Of a stretch of 64,000 bases of DNA, positions 34,774-42,454 are shown one piece after another (position 1 is the stretch's first letter; every line of letters begins with the position of its first letter). The stretch comes from Neobacillus sp. DY30 (GTDB taxonomy: Bacteria > Bacillota > Bacilli > Bacillales > Cytobacillaceae). A model generated the notes under the pieces. It was not told where the DNA came from, made no database searches, and worked only from the letters and a program-made list of their open reading frames with translations. The position numbers and the translations under genes were made by a program. The stretch is from NCBI RefSeq assembly GCF_030123065.1, contig NZ_CP126093.1:5710001-5774000 (forward strand), read 5' to 3'.

Positions 34774-34796
34774 CCTCCAAAGTAATCGTACGGAGG
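34774..34796 (-). promoter_or_regulatory. SD-sequestering hairpin (riboswitch expression platform)
   Basis: On the minus strand CCTCC (34796-34792) can pair with the SD GGAGG (34778-34774). The loop contains CGTACGATT, the 3' strand of the extended P1. Formation of P1 and of this hairpin should therefore interfere, giving translational control by c-di-GMP. Direction of control is not predictable here. Confidence 0.5.
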
Positions 34797-34894
34797 TTTT
34801 TAAGTATTCGGCAACTGGCAGGCATAGTCCAAAGACCTTAGCCCCTATAGTTTTGCGTAACCAACTTTCGTTGGTGCTGCCCTTTCGTACGATT
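34784..34894 (-). ncRNA. cyclic-di-GMP-I (GEMM) riboswitch
   Basis: The minus strand reads AAAGGGCAGCACC, ACGAAAGT (GAAA tetraloop), GGTTACGCAAAAC, TATAGGGGCTAAGG, then ATGCCTGCC and AGTTGCCG. These are, in order, the conserved blocks of the GEMM-I aptamer (GNRA loop, ACGCAAAGC, GGGCUAAGG-type turn, GGUUGCCG closing strand). AATCGTACG and CGTACGATT enclose the aptamer as an extended P1. The 3' P1 strand is followed, toward the gene, by a GGAGG that can pair with the CCTCC at 34792-34796. Confidence 0.85.
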
Positions 34895-35037
34895 GTATGT
34901 TCACTATTAGTATAGAAAACTTTTGTAGTTTTAGGAAGAATTTTGCCGCCCGCAAGTTTAACAATCCATGCACTGTCTGTTCATGAGCGGTGAAAGGCAC
35001 TAAAAAAGGTACCGGTTGACCAGTACCCTTTACCTTA

Positions 35038-35394
35038 ATGGGAATTCACGGTGAACCCGGGATAAAAAGAGGAAAGCTGGAATCTGCTGACAATGTGGCA
35101 GAAACATTGGTCACTTCTATATTAGCTGATTTTGAAGGCGAACAAGAGGTTAAGGAAGTTTCTGTTTTAGTTAACGGCCTTGGCGCTACCCCTTTAGAAG
35201 AACTTTATATTGTCTACAGAAAGGTCCATAACTTTCTAACGGAAAGAGGCATTAAGGTTTACAAAAGCTTTGTAGGCGAATATGCTACATCGATGGAAAT
35301 GACTGGGCTGTCTGTATCCTTACTAAACCTCGATGAGGAAATGAAGGAGCTTCTCGATTCACCATTTGAAACTCCTTTTCATGTCCAACAATAA
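35038..35394 (+). pseudogene. dhaK: dhaK remnant (C-terminal part of dihydroxyacetone kinase subunit K)
   Basis: The 118-residue frame begins MGIHGEPGIKRGKLESAD and ends like DhaK (VNGLGATPLEELYIVYRKV; EMTGLSVSLLNLDEEM). Full DhaK is about 330 residues, so roughly 210 N-terminal residues are missing. No RBS fits the ATG. The lost part forms most of the dihydroxyacetone-binding domain. It is followed 8 bp later by dhaL. Confidence 0.85.
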
Positions 35395-35411
35395 TAGAGG
35401 AGATGACTAGA

Positions 35412-36077
35412 TTGATTTATGTAGAGGATGTTAAGGATATTTTTAAAGAAATTCGTGTATTGATTGATGATCATAAAGACTTTTTATGTCAGCTGGATGG
35501 AAGCCTTGGCGACGGGGATATCGGTATCACGTTGTCTAAGGGATTTGCAGCCATCGATACTACTAGTTTAGAATATGGAGAAAAAGACATTGGTACTCTA
35601 TTACTCTCCTATGGGATGGTCATGGGGGAAAAGGCTCCTTCCACCATGGGGACTTTATTGGCATCCGCTTTCCTCAAGACTGGAAAACAGTTTAAAGGAC
35701 AAGAACATTTAACCCTAAATGACCTTGTTACCTTCCTTGAGACCATGATACAAGGAATCAAAGATCGGGGAAAAGCAGAATTAGGGGATAAAACGGTTCT
35801 TGATTCTTTGATACCACCTTGGCAAACGTTAAAGACTTCTTCTGAAAACAAGGAAAGTTATCAGCAAGCTTTTGAAAAAGCCTATAAATCTGCTGATGAA
35901 GGTATGAAAAATACGATTAATATGAAATCCCGTAAAGGCAGAGCTGCACGGTACCTGGACGATTCCATTGGAAAACAAGACCCAGGAGCAACAGTAGGTG
36001 CTTTGTTTATTAAAGGTATATTAAATTATGTAACGAAAAACCAAACCAAACTGGAAACCGCTAACACAAAGGGTTAA
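35412..36077 (+). CDS. dhaL: DhaL-type dihydroxyacetone kinase subunit (ADP/ATP-binding)
   Basis: About 221 residues with the nucleotide- and Mg-binding loop LDGSLGDGDIG, GEKAPSTMGTLLASAF, GDKTVLDSLIPP and the C-terminal SIGKQDPGATVGAL. DhaL relays phosphate from DhaM (PTS) or ATP to dihydroxyacetone bound on DhaK. TTG at 35412 lies 9 bp after AGAGGAG; the ATG at 35403 overlaps the SD. With dhaK truncated and no dhaM nearby, the gene probably no longer supports DHA phosphorylation by itself. Confidence 0.85.
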   Translation: MIYVEDVKDIFKEIRVLIDDHKDFLCQLDGSLGDGDIGITLSKGFAAIDTTSLEYGEKDIGTLLLSYGMVMGEKAPSTMGTLLASAFLKTGKQFKGQEHLTLNDLVTFLETMIQGIKDRGKAELGDKTVLDSLIPPWQTLKTSSENKESYQQAFEKAYKSADEGMKNTINMKSRKGRAARYLDDSIGKQDPGATVGALFIKGILNYVTKNQTKLETANTKG

Positions 36078-36097
36078 ATATTAAAGGGTATGCCATA

Positions 36098-36133
36098 GGG
36101 ACGGTTAGTGGAAGGAACCTCAAGAACCGTCCC
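36098..36133. repeat. GGGACGGTT hairpin repeat (family E)
   Basis: GGGACGGTT / AACCGTCCC arms around an 18-bp loop, between dhaL and the MORN-like ORF. Related units are at 55505-55563 and 48289-48318. Confidence 0.65.
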
Positions 36134-36166
36134 CCTTGCTTCACAATATGGTCAAAGGGCAAAATC

Positions 36167-36316
36167 GTGAATGATCAGCCAGACGGCTATTGGGAATGGT
36201 ATCGTCTCGATGGAACCATCAAGCGTTCAGGGTATTTTGAAATGGGCGAACCTGTTGGTGAGTGGATCACCTATGGCAGCAAAGGCAACAAACACAAAAC
36301 AACAAACCGTAAATAA
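36167..36316 (+). CDS. short MORN-repeat-like protein fragment (49 aa)
   Basis: GTG at 36167 follows AAAGGG by 7 bp. The peptide reads DGYWEWYRLDGTIKRSGYF and GEPVGEWITYGSKGNKHK, two MORN-type units as in YwqK-like proteins. It is far shorter than intact family members, so it is most likely the tail of a truncated gene that retained a start. A strong terminator follows. Confidence 0.5.
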   Translation: MNDQPDGYWEWYRLDGTIKRSGYFEMGEPVGEWITYGSKGNKHKTTNRK

Positions 36317-36328
36317 AAGTAAACTGCC

Positions 36329-36367
36329 AGGGGTTCTTGCACTTTAATGTGCGAGAACCCCTTTTTC
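36329..36367 (+). terminator. strong terminator after the MORN-like ORF
   Basis: AGGGGTTCTTGCAC / GTGCGAGAACCCCT stem followed by TTTTT. Confidence 0.9.
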
Positions 36368-36442
36368 TCTATCTCGGCTTTTCGACAATTTCCGTGGTCT
36401 GTTAGGACAACAAACATAATAGTGACACCAGCTACAGCGATT

Positions 36443-36493
36443 CTAATCAATCGTTTAGTTAACATCCAGTCTACTAATCAAACGTTTGATTAG
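36443..36493. repeat. paired CTAATCAAACGTTTGATTAG palindromes
   Basis: CTAATCAATCGTTTAGTTAA at 36443-36462 and the perfect palindrome CTAATCAAACGTTTGATTAG at 36474-36493. On the minus strand the first forms the start of a frame MLTKRLIRIAVAGVTIMFVV (ATG 36465) resembling TKRLIRFAVTVVISTFVVM at the 53747 locus. Confidence 0.65.
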
Positions 36494-36636
36494 ATTGCAG
36501 TTGAGCCCTTTTGTTGAGCGAACTTTCGATTGGTTTCAGGAGAATTAATTGGTGAATAATGGTTACGAACATCCGCAAAATTAACAATAAAAACTAGTAT
36601 ATTACACATTCTGACAAACCTATACAAGTTGAAATA

Positions 36637-36725
36637 CTAACCAAACGATTAATTAAAAGTACAATAAACCCTTTTGAAAAACGAACTCTTGGCAGTTTCC
36701 ATTCAAAATAATTGCCGAGGACAAG
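36637..36725. repeat. dispersed repeat family A, copy 2
   Basis: AACCAAACGATTAATTAAAA then AAACCCTTTTGAAAAACGAAC, ending ATTGCCGAGGACAAG. Alignable over its whole length with the copies at 1049, 42112 and 53779. Confidence 0.75.
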
Positions 36726-37011
36726 GATTCCTGTATCCGGTAAATTTTCAAGATCCTTCTAATAAGGGCTTGATTATTTCAGCATTAGACGAGAGGTCCA
36801 TCTTTTCGTAATTAAAAGAATTTAGGGCTTCATGAAAGCGTCATGAGGTCCATCTTTTCTTTTTTGCAGTCTTTTAGTTTTCTGATGCAATTAGATACTT
36901 AGATAGAGCGTTCAGGTACTGAAACTCCACAAAAAAATGGGGAAGAAAAGAAGCTTGTATATATCACTTAACCATTTTCTCCCAAGTAGCCACGAGAACC
37001 CTCCCCCCTGG
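36726..37011. other. gene-free stretch with a 15-bp direct repeat
   Basis: GAGGTCCATCTTTTC occurs at 36793-36807 and 36845-36859. No ORF with a plausible RBS is present. Confidence 0.35.
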
Positions 37012-37592
37012 CTAATTAAACTTCATTATATATTCAGCTTGGAACGTTGCTCCTGCTTCAAGCTTGTTCACTCCAAACTTCTCCTTTAAGTTGCCCGTTG
37101 TGTCATATGTATCTGCTATGCCATACCAAGGCTCGATGCAAACAAACGGTGCTATCGTCCCATCTGTTTCAATATATATTTGGACCAAATCCCAACAAAC
37201 GGATAATCTTGAAGCATTACTTCTACACCATGACCGGACTGATTAGATTCCAATGTAACTTTATTGATATTGCTGTAAATAAGAACATCATGGACAAACA
37301 GAGAGTTTGTGAGTTGAATCGTTGAAAGATCATTAGCTGCCCCTTCTCCTGAATGAGGGAGTTCTTTAGCTCATATTCCATCACACTCTTATCGCCCAAG
37401 AGACTCAAACACTAAAGAAACGTTGGTTGATGTCTGCTCGGCCACATCGAATTCAACGTCACGCAGAAAGCCATGCTGCGACATCTTGTAGGTCTGGCCA
37501 TCCACTTGATAGTGATCTTCCTTTAACCGTCCCACAATCGGAAATAAGATAGGAGAGACTCGTCCCCAATATGCCTCATCCCCTGTCCACAC
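37012..37592 (-). pseudogene. remnant of an aldose 1-epimerase-like gene
   Basis: Base-level similarity to the intact gene at 51250-52128 runs from its stop codon (IMKF at the C-terminus) through MSQHGFLRDVEFDVAEQTS to MWTGDEAYWGRVSPILFPIV. About 230 bp are missing internally (matching roughly 51620-51835 of the intact copy), the N-terminal 33 codons are gone, and small indels break the frame. It is clearly a dead duplicate. Confidence 0.88.
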
Positions 37593-37765
37593 TTATAAGA
37601 ATATTCTGGATAATTCTAAATCACCTCTCTATATCACAACTAGGAGTTCAATGGTTTCCCCTCAAATACTTTAGCATCTAAGCGGGCCACTATTATTCCA
37701 TACTTTATTTTCATAATTTTAATACAGTGGGCAAAAATAAGGTTTGAAATGAGGTGATTGGGTAG

Positions 37766-39067
37766 ATGCCGTTAAAGTATAAAAACTTTTTTTCAATACT
37801 GGGGCAATGGATTTTCTTGGGAAGCATCATTGGTATAGTTGTCGGTTCGACAACTAACTTCCTTTTAGAGACAAACGATTTTCTAGGAAAAGATGTACGA
37901 TTAAAAAGAGATTGGCTTATCTTCCTTCTCCCCTTTGGAGGAATTATCATAGGATACGTATATATGAACTACGGAAAGGTATTTTTGAATCATACTTTAA
38001 ATGACACTGCTGAAGCAAACAATCTCGTAATAGACTCGGTTCATGGAAAAAAAGAGGTGCCGCGGAGAATGGGACCTATTGTCTATTTCGGGACTTTTAT
38101 CACAGTCCTTTTTGGTGGTTCAACGGGAAGAGAAGGTGCAGCTGTCCAAATGGGAGGAAGTGTAGCTGCAGCGGTCAACAAATTTTTTAAGGTAAATAGA
38201 TTTGACAAGAACATTTTAATTATGAGCGGTATTAGTGCTGGTTTTGGGGCTGCATTTGGAGCACCGATAACTGGTGCTATTTTTGGCATGGAAATGGCTG
38301 CTTTAGGAAAGCTAAAATTTGAAGCACTTGTTCCTTGTCTTGTGTCTAGCTTTGTTGGTCACTATATAACTACAGCAGCGTGGGGACATAAACACGAAGA
38401 ATTTATGATACAGAACGTACCAGAAATATCTGCTATTTCATTTCTAAAAGTTATTCTTATGTCTATTATTTTCAGCCTGATCAGTGTTTTATACTGCCAG
38501 CTGAGACACGGGATACAAAACTTCTCTGAGAAAATTTCCAAGAAAAACCATATGAAGAGAGCCTTTTTTGGAGGAGTCATCATTGTAGTATTAACATTGA
38601 TGGTTGGTTCCCAAGACTATAATGGCCGGGGATTAGAGATGTTGGAACAATCTTTTAAAGAAGAAGTCCCTCCCTTCGCTTTCCTGGCCAAGCTGGTATT
38701 TACAGCAGTAACTCTCGGAAGTGGATTTGTTGGCGGGGAGGCCATCCCGCTATTTTTTATCGGGGCAACATTAGGTAATACCTTACACACGTTCATTGAT
38801 TTACCTATGTCTTTTCTTGCTGCATTGGGATTGATCGCTGCTTTTTGTGGAGGTGCGAATACCCCTATAGCAGCTTTCCTATTGGCAATGGAAATGTTTG
38901 ATGGGAAAGGGTTGGAGTACTTTTTTGTTGCTTGTTTAGTCAGCTATCTATTTTCAGGACATCATGGACTATGGCCTTCTCAAAAAATATATGAACCTAA
39001 GAGCAGGTTATATAATATCCCCCACGCAGAAACGATTGAAAATGTAGAAAAAAAGAAAAAACGTTAG
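37766..39067 (+). CDS. CLC-family anion channel/antiporter, CLC-F-like signature
   Basis: 433 residues with the CLC fold: helix motif GGSTGREGAAVQMGG, GISAGFGAAFGAPITGAIFGMEM, GSGFVGGEAIPLFFIGATLG and CGGANTPIAAFLLAMEMF. The usual GREGP is GREGA and the upstream segment EANNLVIDSVHGKKEVPRRM replaces the GSGIP loop, as in fluoride/proton-exchanging CLC-F proteins. Fluoride export is therefore a reasonable inference. No fluoride riboswitch is visible upstream. SD GAGGTG; start ATG 37766. Confidence 0.85.
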   Translation: MPLKYKNFFSILGQWIFLGSIIGIVVGSTTNFLLETNDFLGKDVRLKRDWLIFLLPFGGIIIGYVYMNYGKVFLNHTLNDTAEANNLVIDSVHGKKEVPRRMGPIVYFGTFITVLFGGSTGREGAAVQMGGSVAAAVNKFFKVNRFDKNILIMSGISAGFGAAFGAPITGAIFGMEMAALGKLKFEALVPCLVSSFVGHYITTAAWGHKHEEFMIQNVPEISAISFLKVILMSIIFSLISVLYCQLRHGIQNFSEKISKKNHMKRAFFGGVIIVVLTLMVGSQDYNGRGLEMLEQSFKEEVPPFAFLAKLVFTAVTLGSGFVGGEAIPLFFIGATLGNTLHTFIDLPMSFLAALGLIAAFCGGANTPIAAFLLAMEMFDGKGLEYFFVACLVSYLFSGHHGLWPSQKIYEPKSRLYNIPHAETIENVEKKKKR

Positions 39068-39166
39068 GAAATTAGACGTTAAAACAAGCAGGACCATTTT
39101 AGTTTATAGGGCAAAAAGGGTCAACCGAAGCTTTATTGATATATTGTTTGAAAAGAGGGGATGCTT

Positions 39167-39778
39167 TTGGATTTACACTTCATATGGAAAGCTATTTTCA
39201 TCGTCGTTGGAGGAGTCCTTATTTTGCGCTTAGCTGGGAGAAAATCAATCTCACAGCTTACGGTTGCTCAGACGGTCATGATGATAGCTGTTGGGTCATT
39301 GATTATTCAACCTGTTGGCGACAGGAACATTTGGATTACAATGGTGATTACATTTCTAATGGTGAGTACACTTCTCTTTATTGAGTATATCGTTTTGAAA
39401 TCGAATGCTCTAGAGACTTTTATTTATGGAAAATCAATTATAGTAGTCGAAAACGGCCAAGTTCATGAAAGCAATTTGAAAAAGCTGCGATTAACGGTTG
39501 ATATGCTTGAAGTAAGAATGAGACAACAAAACATCCCGCATTTTACTGATTTACAATGGGCTACAATTGAAGCGAACGGTCAGTTAGGATATATGTTAAA
39601 GTCTGATAAACAATACGCTACGAAAGAGGATATCCAGATGCTGAAATTGCTGATTGAATCCAATCAATCTAATCCATCGAGTGGAACATCAACAAGTCAA
39701 GCCATTTTGTCAGATAACCTATTTACTGAGGTTAAAAACAGAAAGCATAAAGATAAACCTAAAGAAAATCTTGATTAA
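39167..39778 (+). CDS. DUF421 (YetF/YrbG-like) membrane protein
   Basis: About 203 residues. Three N-terminal membrane helices include LRLAGRKSISQLTVAQTVMM, the DUF421 hallmark. A cytoplasmic domain follows (RLTVDMLEVRMRQQNIPHF; LQWATIEANGQLGYM). The TTG at 39167 is 6 bp after GAGGGG; the ATG at 39161 abuts the SD. Some relatives affect spore or envelope properties, but the biochemical role is unknown. It lies 100 bp after the CLC gene. Confidence 0.88.
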   Translation: MDLHFIWKAIFIVVGGVLILRLAGRKSISQLTVAQTVMMIAVGSLIIQPVGDRNIWITMVITFLMVSTLLFIEYIVLKSNALETFIYGKSIIVVENGQVHESNLKKLRLTVDMLEVRMRQQNIPHFTDLQWATIEANGQLGYMLKSDKQYATKEDIQMLKLLIESNQSNPSSGTSTSQAILSDNLFTEVKNRKHKDKPKENLD

Positions 39779-39842
39779 GAGCAATGATCAACTACGGCAT
39801 GTTCATGTACGTTTTGGTAAAAAGTTTATATAGTTTTATAAC

Positions 39843-39870
39843 CACCACCCTCACAATATTGTGGGGGGTA
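39843..39870 (+). terminator. hairpin after the DUF421 gene
   Basis: ACCCTCACAATATTGTGGGGGGT, followed by ATTTAGTC. The T-tract is weak. Confidence 0.5.
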
Positions 39871-40130
39871 TTTAGTCACTTCAATCTATTCATTAGTTCT
39901 ATACACTTATACATCTAAATATTTATTTACAACCGTTTTTTTGCATTTGATAAATTCTTTTGTACGGAGTAAACATTCTAACATATAAGACATATAATTC
40001 ATTAAAAATAAATACCTAAACCGAAAGTCTAAACTAACAAACAATCTTAATAAATTTTTTTGTCCAAAAAGTTTCCCTATGGCAAAAAAGATTCCTTATG
40101 GAAAATCAAAAATTAAGGGGGAGTATTAAA

Positions 40131-40667
40131 ATGAAAATTAAAAATTTAAAACTGTTTCCATCACTTATTGTTTTAACACGGGTTCTTTTTGGAATGGGTT
40201 GGTTATTGGCAGGAGTAACCAAAATTACGGAAAAATTATGGTTTAAAGAACCGGGTATATTTTTGAGAGAATATCTCAAGCAATCATTACAACAATCGAA
40301 TGTCCCACCCCTTTATAAGATTTTCATAGAGAATATAGTTTTAGAGCATGTACTAATTTTTAACTATGTTATACCAATTGTTCAATTTATACTTGGTTTA
40401 TTTCTTATAGCCGGTTTATTCACCATACCTTCTATCCTTGTTTGTCTTTTTATGCACATTAACTTTATCCTATCTGGAAATATGAATTTAATAAGCCTTA
40501 TCCTTTACACAAATGCATTTTTATTAATTATTTTTAGAACAAATATATATTACTTCAGTTTAGATAAGCATTTTAATTGGGTTTCTCTGTTCACCATTAA
40601 TTTAAACAAAAGAGGAACAACCGTTTCCCTACAATCTAAGAAAGAAAGGTTACATGATAACTCTTAA
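40131..40667 (+). CDS. DoxX-family membrane protein
   Basis: 178 residues from the ATG at 40131, which follows AAGGGGGAGTATTAAA; the ATG at 40098 has no site. Four hydrophobic segments and the N-terminal pattern LTRVLFGMGWLLAGVTKI match DoxX/DoxD-like proteins. Relatives take part in respiratory or sulfur-redox complexes; the role here is open. The gene is monocistronic and its codon use is very AT-rich. Confidence 0.8.
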   Translation: MKIKNLKLFPSLIVLTRVLFGMGWLLAGVTKITEKLWFKEPGIFLREYLKQSLQQSNVPPLYKIFIENIVLEHVLIFNYVIPIVQFILGLFLIAGLFTIPSILVCLFMHINFILSGNMNLISLILYTNAFLLIIFRTNIYYFSLDKHFNWVSLFTINLNKRGTTVSLQSKKERLHDNS

Positions 40668-40675
40668 ATCGTATT

Positions 40676-40780
40676 TTAATTAAATAAGTCTATTAACATT
40701 GTAGTAATCCAATAAAGCAATCCATTAATATTTATTAACACAAGACCATATAATAAAATTCCCGAAATCTTCAAAATCAT
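40676..40780 (-). CDS. small hydrophobic peptide (34 aa)
   Basis: ATG at 40780 follows AAAGGGAGTA on the minus strand. The peptide is MILKISGILLYGLVLININ... with a single hydrophobic span and ends DLFN. Convergent with the DoxX gene. No family recognised; a real small membrane protein is plausible from the SD alone. Confidence 0.45.
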   Translation of the reverse strand: MILKISGILLYGLVLININGLLYWITTMLIDLFN

Positions 40781-40839
40781 TACTCCCTTTCTACTAAATG
40801 TTTTCAGTACCAATTAACAAAATTATGTTAAAGTCAGCT

Positions 40840-40892
40840 CAAAAAACTATAAAAGCTGTCACTATTCTTAGTAACAGCTTTTATAGTTTACT
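40840..40892 (-). terminator. long hairpin
   Basis: Perfect 16-bp arms AAACTATAAAAGCTGT / ACAGCTTTTATAGTTT. It lies just past a stop at 40902 of a degraded minus-strand frame and may be its old terminator. Confidence 0.65.
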
Positions 40893-40901
40893 TTGTACTA
40901 T

Positions 40902-41160
40902 TTATGATACGGTTAACCGTAATGTATCTAAACACAAATTTCTATTTGACCATAAAGTATATATCAGCATTTGAATAGAAAGCACCAAGCTTAAATGGTA
41001 TGTAAAAAGAATGAGATAAAACCCTCCTAATCGTAGCCAACCGCAAACATTATTCCCAATTGGAATGTTATTCTGCTTAACCAAGTCGGTGTTTCAGTTA
41101 CTTTTATTATCGGATAAATCGAATAAATATATGAACCGAGAGTAACACTACACATAAAAC
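40902..41160 (-). pseudogene. degraded membrane protein remnant
   Basis: Two overlapping minus-strand frames encode hydrophobic sequence: TETPTWLSRITFQLGIMFAVG, then in the other frame WLRLGGFYLILFTYHLSLVL followed by a stop at 40902. No start or RBS exists. This suggests the C-terminal end of a frameshifted membrane protein, cut off by the gene at 41181. Family unknown. Confidence 0.35.
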
Positions 41161-41180
41161 TAATGTGGGGTATTAATGAC

Positions 41181-41678
41181 ATGAAACAGATTATTCTCTG
41201 GTCACTCTTGATATTGCCTTGGGCATCCTTGTTTTTTTTGAAGATGGATACTGTACGCAGGTACATGCCGGTCGCTCTATTTATGACCGTTATTCATACC
41301 TTGGCATATCAAGCGGCTTACCATTACGGATGGTGGAAAGAGACAGGTTCCAGTCTGTTCGGGTGGGATAAAGTCATCCCGGTTCCTTGGGTGTATGGAG
41401 CATATTTAGTTATAGTTATCTGGATATTCCGCTTTACTTTCGGGAAATTTTGGATGTATTTGACTGTCAATATACTTTTGGATGGGTTATTTATGTACAT
41501 CGTTTACCCAGTATGGCAACGGATGGGGCTTGTTTCGAGTGAATCGACTTTGTCTACAATAGCTATTGTTGCTATGATGGTCGGTTTTGCGTTTATCATC
41601 TATCTGTATCAAATGTGGCAGGATGAAGTGTTCAAACAGTCCAAAGCGGAACTCATAAATGACCAAGAACTGACTTGA
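41181..41678 (+). CDS. hypothetical integral membrane protein
   Basis: 165 residues from the ATG at 41181 (GTGGGG upstream). Five hydrophobic segments are seen (IILWSLLILPWASLFFL; YMPVALFMTVIHTLAY; VYGAYLVIVIWIF; FWMYLTVNILLDGLFMYIVY; IAIVAMMVGFAFIIYLYQMW). Similar proteins of unknown function are common in Bacillus. A terminator follows at 41826. Confidence 0.7.
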   Translation: MKQIILWSLLILPWASLFFLKMDTVRRYMPVALFMTVIHTLAYQAAYHYGWWKETGSSLFGWDKVIPVPWVYGAYLVIVIWIFRFTFGKFWMYLTVNILLDGLFMYIVYPVWQRMGLVSSESTLSTIAIVAMMVGFAFIIYLYQMWQDEVFKQSKAELINDQELT

Positions 41679-41825
41679 CGTCCCCTTCATTGGAGAAGGA
41701 AAGCGAAGTAACCGAAAACATGGAGATTTCCGATTCGAAGACTTTTCCACGTTGACTTCACAATAGCGATAACCTTGCTCCACAGACTGTACGAAGCAGT
41801 AGATTCCGCACATTCTTCATTGGAT

Positions 41826-41852
41826 TGGCCTGCCCTTGCTAGGCCTTTTTTG
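41826..41852 (+). terminator. terminator of the membrane protein gene
   Basis: GGCCT / AGGCC stem followed by TTTTTT. Confidence 0.75.
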
Positions 41853-41993
41853 CGAAGATGGCCGCAGCTGTGATAATCAGTGCATTTACCTCCTCTGAAT
41901 CAAATGATACTCCTTGCTTATGCCTCTATTTATGGTACAGCTCACCCCGATTTATTCGAAAATCCCTATAAATCTGCTCTCCCAAAATCGGTT

Positions 41994-42050
41994 TCATCAG
42001 TTAATAGGAGGTCATTTTTGAAAAAACGGGTGCTTATTTCATCAACCTAA
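41994..42050 (+). repeat. leader-peptide repeat (family G), copy 1
   Basis: TCATCAGTTAATAGGAGGTC is followed by a TTG that opens a ten-codon frame (TTG at 42018; KKRVLISST). The unit recurs at 55021-55070 with peptide KRQLLN. In both places it lies a few hundred bp from a family B mini-gene of opposite orientation. Confidence 0.5.
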
Positions 42051-42111
42051 TAATCTGCTGATAATAAAGGCCCCTCTAGGGTCCCTCTACAAATAGTGAT
42101 TTAATTCTCCT

Positions 42112-42198
42112 TACCTAAACGTTTAATTAAAAGTACCTCAACCCTTTTGAAAAACGAACTTTAGCCTCGCTTTAAGAGAATTTCTTGTCGAGGAAAAG
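42112..42198. repeat. dispersed repeat family A, copy 3
   Basis: CTAAACGTTTAATTAAAAGT then AACCCTTTTGAAAAACGAAC, ending TTGTCGAGGAAAAG. It is placed between the family G leader and family B copy 3. Confidence 0.75.
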
Positions 42199-42248
42199 CT
42201 TTTTCTACTATCCCCCCAAAGCTCATCAACAAAAATGGATTTCTACAA

Positions 42249-42314
42249 TCATTGACGGCTTCCTCCGACTAACCCCTTCAGAACTTCTCCTAGAATCTCA
42301 AGAAATGTTTCCAT
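42249..42314 (-). CDS. mini-gene family B, copy 3 (21-aa peptide)
   Basis: The only copy with an ATG (42314), after GGGAGGTATAATC. Peptide METFLEILGEVLKGLVGGSR is the N-terminal half of the family and is then cut short. It shows that the CTG of the 32409 copy is the true start position of the family. Confidence 0.5.
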   Translation of the reverse strand: METFLEILGEVLKGLVGGSRQ

Positions 42315-42408
42315 GATTATACCTCCCTTCGCAATTACTGAAAGAAGAGCAACCAACTCCCCCAACCATTTCCAGATTCAACTTTACTCAAACACTCTTT
42401 ATGTATTT

Positions 42409-42452
42409 TACAATCAATCTTCGATAAAAATCGGGGAGTGACTGGCACCCGT
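42409..42452. repeat. GGGGAGTGACAGGCAC repeat (family D)
   Basis: AATCTTCGATAAAAATCGGG then GAGTGACTGGCACC. It sits upstream of family B copy 3 in that gene's direction. Other copies: 32257, 49452-49485, 50173-50197, 54645-54675 and 55357-55380. Confidence 0.65.
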
Positions 42453-42454
42453 AT

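Noticed and set aside
37593..37765. Possible fluoride riboswitch upstream of the CLC gene
   Set aside because: None of the conserved GGNGAUGG or CUCCUAC blocks of the crcB motif could be found.
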